Shown piece by piece: positions 59,825 through 63,179 of a DNA stretch of 63,179 bases. The stretch comes from Oscillospiraceae bacterium (GTDB lineage Bacteria; Bacillota; Clostridia; Oscillospirales; Ruminococcaceae). Position numbers and translations under genes: made by a program. How positions within the stretch are numbered: the first letter of the stretch is position 1; each line of letters starts with the position of its first letter. A model generated the notes under the pieces. That model did not search any database, had not been told where the DNA came from, and saw nothing but the letters and a program-made list of their open reading frames with translations. Location: NCBI GenBank assembly GCA_022788225.1, contig JALEVO010000039.1:1-63179 (forward strand). The letters run 5' to 3'.

Positions 59825-60910
59825 ATGAAGAATCTGAAATTTAACAGTCCGCTGAATTATAAAGCAGCTGATTACAAAACGCATGAAATTTTTGTAGAAA
59901 AGGTCATAACGCTTTATGGTAAAAGTTTTGAAGAGCTTAAAACTCATCCGATGCGTAACAGTCCGTATATCGCCGAAAATCGTGATCTGATGTACATCGA
60001 CAGCAATGAAACTGCACACTGCCTGCTGTTCGTGGATTACAACAGCGGTGATGGAATGCTGGTGGAATCCGAGGGCAGCGGATATGCCAGAAAGTCGCAG
60101 TTTATTCCAAATGCAAAAGCGTTACTGAAAAACAACGAGATTACGGACGCTGAAACAAGACTGCATGAAAGTTTGAAAGAAATCGTTGATAAAATTGCAG
60201 AACTTGCCCATTGCGGAGAGAACAACTTCGTCTTTGAGGAAATGCTTGAAAAATCCGATCTGGATTTAAAATCACTCCTGCGTAATTCCGTTACGGAAAT
60301 GCTATGTGAGCGTGAAGATATCCAAATGGCTGAAAGTATTAATGTTGATATTTTGTATCAGCCGGATATCAAAGTCGAAGGGAAGCCAATGCAAAAACTG
60401 ACATTTTACTGCCCTCTGCACATCGTCAGAGAATATGACGAACCTGATTATGAGTTAGACGAAGAAGTCATGGATGAGATGGAGGAAATTCCCTCAAAGT
60501 ATGCAGTAGACTGTGCAGATGAAATCAACAATTTTATTCAGGATTATTCCGAACCGAAAGAAGAACACCGTGGACTTATGGTTTATTTCGACAGAAATCC
60601 TGCTGTAAACGAAAAGGTATTCTCGGCATTCCCGGTGGTTAAAGAAATCAATGGCGAACTTACTGGCGTGTTTGAATGTCAGGTGGCTGGTAAATTGACG
60701 AATGATGAACTTGAAGATTTACGCAGCTATCTGACTGGACAGTCAAGTGATGGCTGGGGTGAGGGACTTGAGCAGCATCCTGTCAAAACAGCTGATTACG
60801 GTGAGATTTATGTAAGTTTCTGGAATGACAGCAAAGACTGGTCATTGCAGACGGAAGAAGAAATAAATTGCTGTCAGTCAGAAAACTTAGAAATGAATAT
60901 GTCAATGTGA
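59825..60910 (+). CDS. Acidic protein of unknown function, probable mobile-element gene
   Basis: 361 aa MKNLKFNSPLNYKAADYKTHEIFVEKVITLYGKSFEELKTHP...; precedes DUF4314-like and methyltransferase genes. Confidence 0.7.
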   Translation: MKNLKFNSPLNYKAADYKTHEIFVEKVITLYGKSFEELKTHPMRNSPYIAENRDLMYIDSNETAHCLLFVDYNSGDGMLVESEGSGYARKSQFIPNAKALLKNNEITDAETRLHESLKEIVDKIAELAHCGENNFVFEEMLEKSDLDLKSLLRNSVTEMLCEREDIQMAESINVDILYQPDIKVEGKPMQKLTFYCPLHIVREYDEPDYELDEEVMDEMEEIPSKYAVDCADEINNFIQDYSEPKEEHRGLMVYFDRNPAVNEKVFSAFPVVKEINGELTGVFECQVAGKLTNDELEDLRSYLTGQSSDGWGEGLEQHPVKTADYGEIYVSFWNDSKDWSLQTEEEINCCQSENLEMNMSM

Positions 60911-60920
60911 GGTATTTGTT

Positions 60921-61190
60921 ATGTACGATAAGAAAAAAGTTGAAACGCTGAAAAGAAGATATCCCGAAGGCACAAGAATCTGCGTGGACAGCATGGAAAA
61001 CGATCCTCGGCCAATTCCACCGGGAACAAAAGGAACGGTTGATTTTGTTGATGATATTGGAACGGTTCACTGTAAATTCGACAATGGCAGACTTTTGGGG
61101 CTGATTCCTGGTGAGGATGGCTTCCACACCATTCTACAGGAAGAAACTGAGGAAATGTCAGAAGAACCTGAAATGGATATGTCAATGTAA
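60921..61190 (+). CDS. DUF4314-like protein
   Basis: VETLKRRYPEGTRICVDSMENDPRPIPPGTKGTVDFVDDIGTVHCKFDNGRLLGLIPGEDGFHTI. Confidence 0.8.
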   Translation: MYDKKKVETLKRRYPEGTRICVDSMENDPRPIPPGTKGTVDFVDDIGTVHCKFDNGRLLGLIPGEDGFHTILQEETEEMSEEPEMDMSM

Positions 61191-61244
61191 CGGCTGAGTT
61201 TGAAAAAACTTAGCCGGTTTTTTGTATCTGATGAAAGGAGAAAC

Positions 61245-62510
61245 ATGATAAAATTTTTTGATATCTTCGCAGGAATCGGAGGCTTTCGTTCCGGACTTGA
61301 AAAAGCTGGTGGATTCAAATGTGTAGGATATTGTGAAATTGATAAATATGCTAAATTGGCATATGAAACGCTTTATGATACAAAAGGCGAGGTGTATTAC
61401 GATGACGCAAGAAAAATCAAACCGGAAGAATTGCCGGATTTCGACCTTATGTGCGGAGGATTCCCTTGTCAGAGCTTTTCACAGGCTGGAAAGCGGCTCG
61501 GATTTGCCGACGCAAGAGGAACTTTGTTCTTTGAAATTGCCAGAATTGCCGCCGTTAAAAAACCTAAGTATCTGCTGCTTGAAAACGTTCCCGGACTCCT
61601 TTCGCATGACTCAGGCAGGACGTTTGCGGCCATACTCAGTTCACTGGATGAACTGGGGTATGATGTCGCATGGCAGGTGCTTAACAGCGCAGATCATAAT
61701 GTCGCCCAATCCCGAAAAAGAGTGTATATTGTCGGATTTCTTAGAGAAAGATGTGCCGGACAAATACTGTCTTTCACGGACGCAAATCCAAAAACTCTTA
61801 TACAGCGCATTCCCGGAAAAGAGGGAAACAGAGTTTACTCTCCCGAAGGACTGAGCATAACACTCACAAGTCAGGCTGGCGGATTCGGCGGAAAAACAGG
61901 TCTGTACGAGATCATGGGACTTCCCATAAAAGTCAGGACAAAGTCAGGTTATCAGATTGCCCTGCCCGGTGACAGTATTGATCTTGCCTATCCGAATCTC
62001 AATTCAAGACGCGGACGTGTGGGAAAAGAGATAGCTCACACGCTTACAACAAGCTGTAATCAGGGGTATTACGCTATGTTCATAGATATGAATCCTGATC
62101 CGAAGATCACAGAGCTTGCAAGATGTATAACTGCACGTCAGGACAGTGGAATAAGCAAGCATAAGGGCGAACATTCGGGAGTGATACTCATTACTGAACC
62201 GATAGCGGTGCTTACTCCCGAAAAAGTAAATGTACGACAGCAAGGCAGACGTTTTAAGTTGCCTAACGAGCCTATGTTTACCATCACTGTTGCTGATAAA
62301 CATGGCGTGATATACTGCGGATACATCCGTAAGCTGCTGCCATTAGAGGCGTGGCGGCTGCAGGGATTTACCGATGAGCAGTTTAATAAGGTTCAAACAA
62401 TTGGAATGTCCGACGCACAGCTTTACAAGCAAGCCGGAAATGCTGTTACAACAAATGTTGTGGAAGATGTGGCAAAGTTTATTTTAGAGGTGGATAAGGA
62501 GAATCCATAA
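61245..62510 (+). CDS. DNA (cytosine-5-)-methyltransferase
   Basis: KFFDIFAGIGGFRSGL, GGFPCQSFSQAG, ENVPGLL, QSRKRVYIVGF, QAGNAVTTNV. Confidence 0.93.
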   Translation: MIKFFDIFAGIGGFRSGLEKAGGFKCVGYCEIDKYAKLAYETLYDTKGEVYYDDARKIKPEELPDFDLMCGGFPCQSFSQAGKRLGFADARGTLFFEIARIAAVKKPKYLLLENVPGLLSHDSGRTFAAILSSLDELGYDVAWQVLNSADHNVAQSRKRVYIVGFLRERCAGQILSFTDANPKTLIQRIPGKEGNRVYSPEGLSITLTSQAGGFGGKTGLYEIMGLPIKVRTKSGYQIALPGDSIDLAYPNLNSRRGRVGKEIAHTLTTSCNQGYYAMFIDMNPDPKITELARCITARQDSGISKHKGEHSGVILITEPIAVLTPEKVNVRQQGRRFKLPNEPMFTITVADKHGVIYCGYIRKLLPLEAWRLQGFTDEQFNKVQTIGMSDAQLYKQAGNAVTTNVVEDVAKFILEVDKENP

Positions 62511-63179
62511 TGAGAAATAAAATCAGAATTTTTGAGAATGAAGAGTTCGGTAAGATAAGAACAGTTATCAAGGACGGCGCACCGTGGTTTGTACTTGCTG
62601 ACGTATGTAAAATTCTTGAAATCAGTAATTCACGAATGGTCGCTAACAGATTAGATGATGAAGACCTGATGTCAGTTAAACTGACATCAGGTGGTCAGCA
62701 CCGTGATATGACAGCAATAAGTGAAAGCGGTCTTTATGATGCGATACTCAGAAGTGACAAACCTCAGGCTAAGCCTTTCCGTAAGTGGGTCACATCTGAA
62801 ATTTTACCAACTATACGTAAAACAGGTGGTTACGTTGCCAACGAGGATATGTTCATCGAAAATTACCTCCCTTTCCTTGACGAACCATACCAGAATCTTT
62901 TCCGTCTGCAAATGATTGCAATTAACAAGCTGAACGATAGAATCCGTCACGATGAGCCATTAGTTGAGTTTGCAAATCAGGTGGCAAATACCGAAAACCT
63001 CATTGACATGAACGCAATGGCGAAACTCGCAATTGAAGAAAATATTCCGATCGGCAGAAACAGATTATTCCGCTGGCTGCGAAAGAACAAAATACTGATG
63101 TCGGGAAATCTTCCATATCAAAGGTATATTGACAGAGGATATTTTGTTGTGAAAGAATCGGTTTTTGATACCGGTTCAA
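62510..63179 (+). CDS. BRO-N / KilAC-type phage antirepressor (3' end outside the window)
   Basis: ATG overlaps the methyltransferase stop (TAATG); MRNKIRIFENEEFGKIRTVIKDGAPWFVLADVCKILEISNSRMVANRLDDEDL...FRKWVTSEILPTIRKTGGYV...GRNRLFRWLRKNKIL; open to the window edge. Confidence 0.88.
   Translation, partial: MRNKIRIFENEEFGKIRTVIKDGAPWFVLADVCKILEISNSRMVANRLDDEDLMSVKLTSGGQHRDMTAISESGLYDAILRSDKPQAKPFRKWVTSEILPTIRKTGGYVANEDMFIENYLPFLDEPYQNLFRLQMIAINKLNDRIRHDEPLVEFANQVANTENLIDMNAMAKLAIEENIPIGRNRLFRWLRKNKILMSGNLPYQRYIDRGYFVVKESVFDTGS

Noticed and set aside
61245-62510. Complete restriction-modification system
   Set aside because: Only the methyltransferase is visible; the neighbours are a DUF4314-like protein and an antirepressor, with no endonuclease.

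Overview
The window is chromosomal DNA from a Gram-positive anaerobe, probably a Ruminococcus-like clostridium. That placement is inferred from the type-I dockerin, the Rnf operon, the YunB homologue and the ribosomal protein gene order. From left to right it contains: a TraX-like 3' end, icd and rex; an arginine biosynthesis cluster (argG-argH-argC-argJ-argB-argD-argF) with three small uncharacterised genes inside it; a minus-strand rnfCDGEAB locus with apbE, NusG_II and Gx-transporter genes; luxS and an M23/G5/LysM-type cell-wall peptidase; the S10-spc-alpha ribosomal supercluster from rpsJ to rplQ, including rpmD and rpmJ, which the ORF track omits; a GH42-GH74-ROK glycan locus; a Cys-rich protein gene next to yunB; a minus-strand polyamine operon carrying both the SpeD/SpeE and the carboxyspermidine (CASDH/CASDC) routes; a dockerin protein and thrB; tRNA-Leu(GAG) and tRNA-Ser(GGA); and the start of a probable mobile element (DUF4314-like protein, C5-cytosine methyltransferase, BRO/KilAC-type antirepressor). 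The most unusual signal is non-coding. Between argF and the rnf-linked lipoprotein gene lie two diverged copies, in inverted orientation, of a ~300-bp multi-hairpin element. The same hairpins are kept in both copies by compensatory stem changes, and one hairpin loop (CCGCAG) is identical. Other notable signals are a small family of MITE-like palindromic elements, a candidate attenuator leader before rpsJ, WalR-like boxes before the M23 peptidase, and a shared EM[N/D]MSM C-terminus on two adjacent mobile-element proteins. All family assignments come from reading the sequence; no searches were run.
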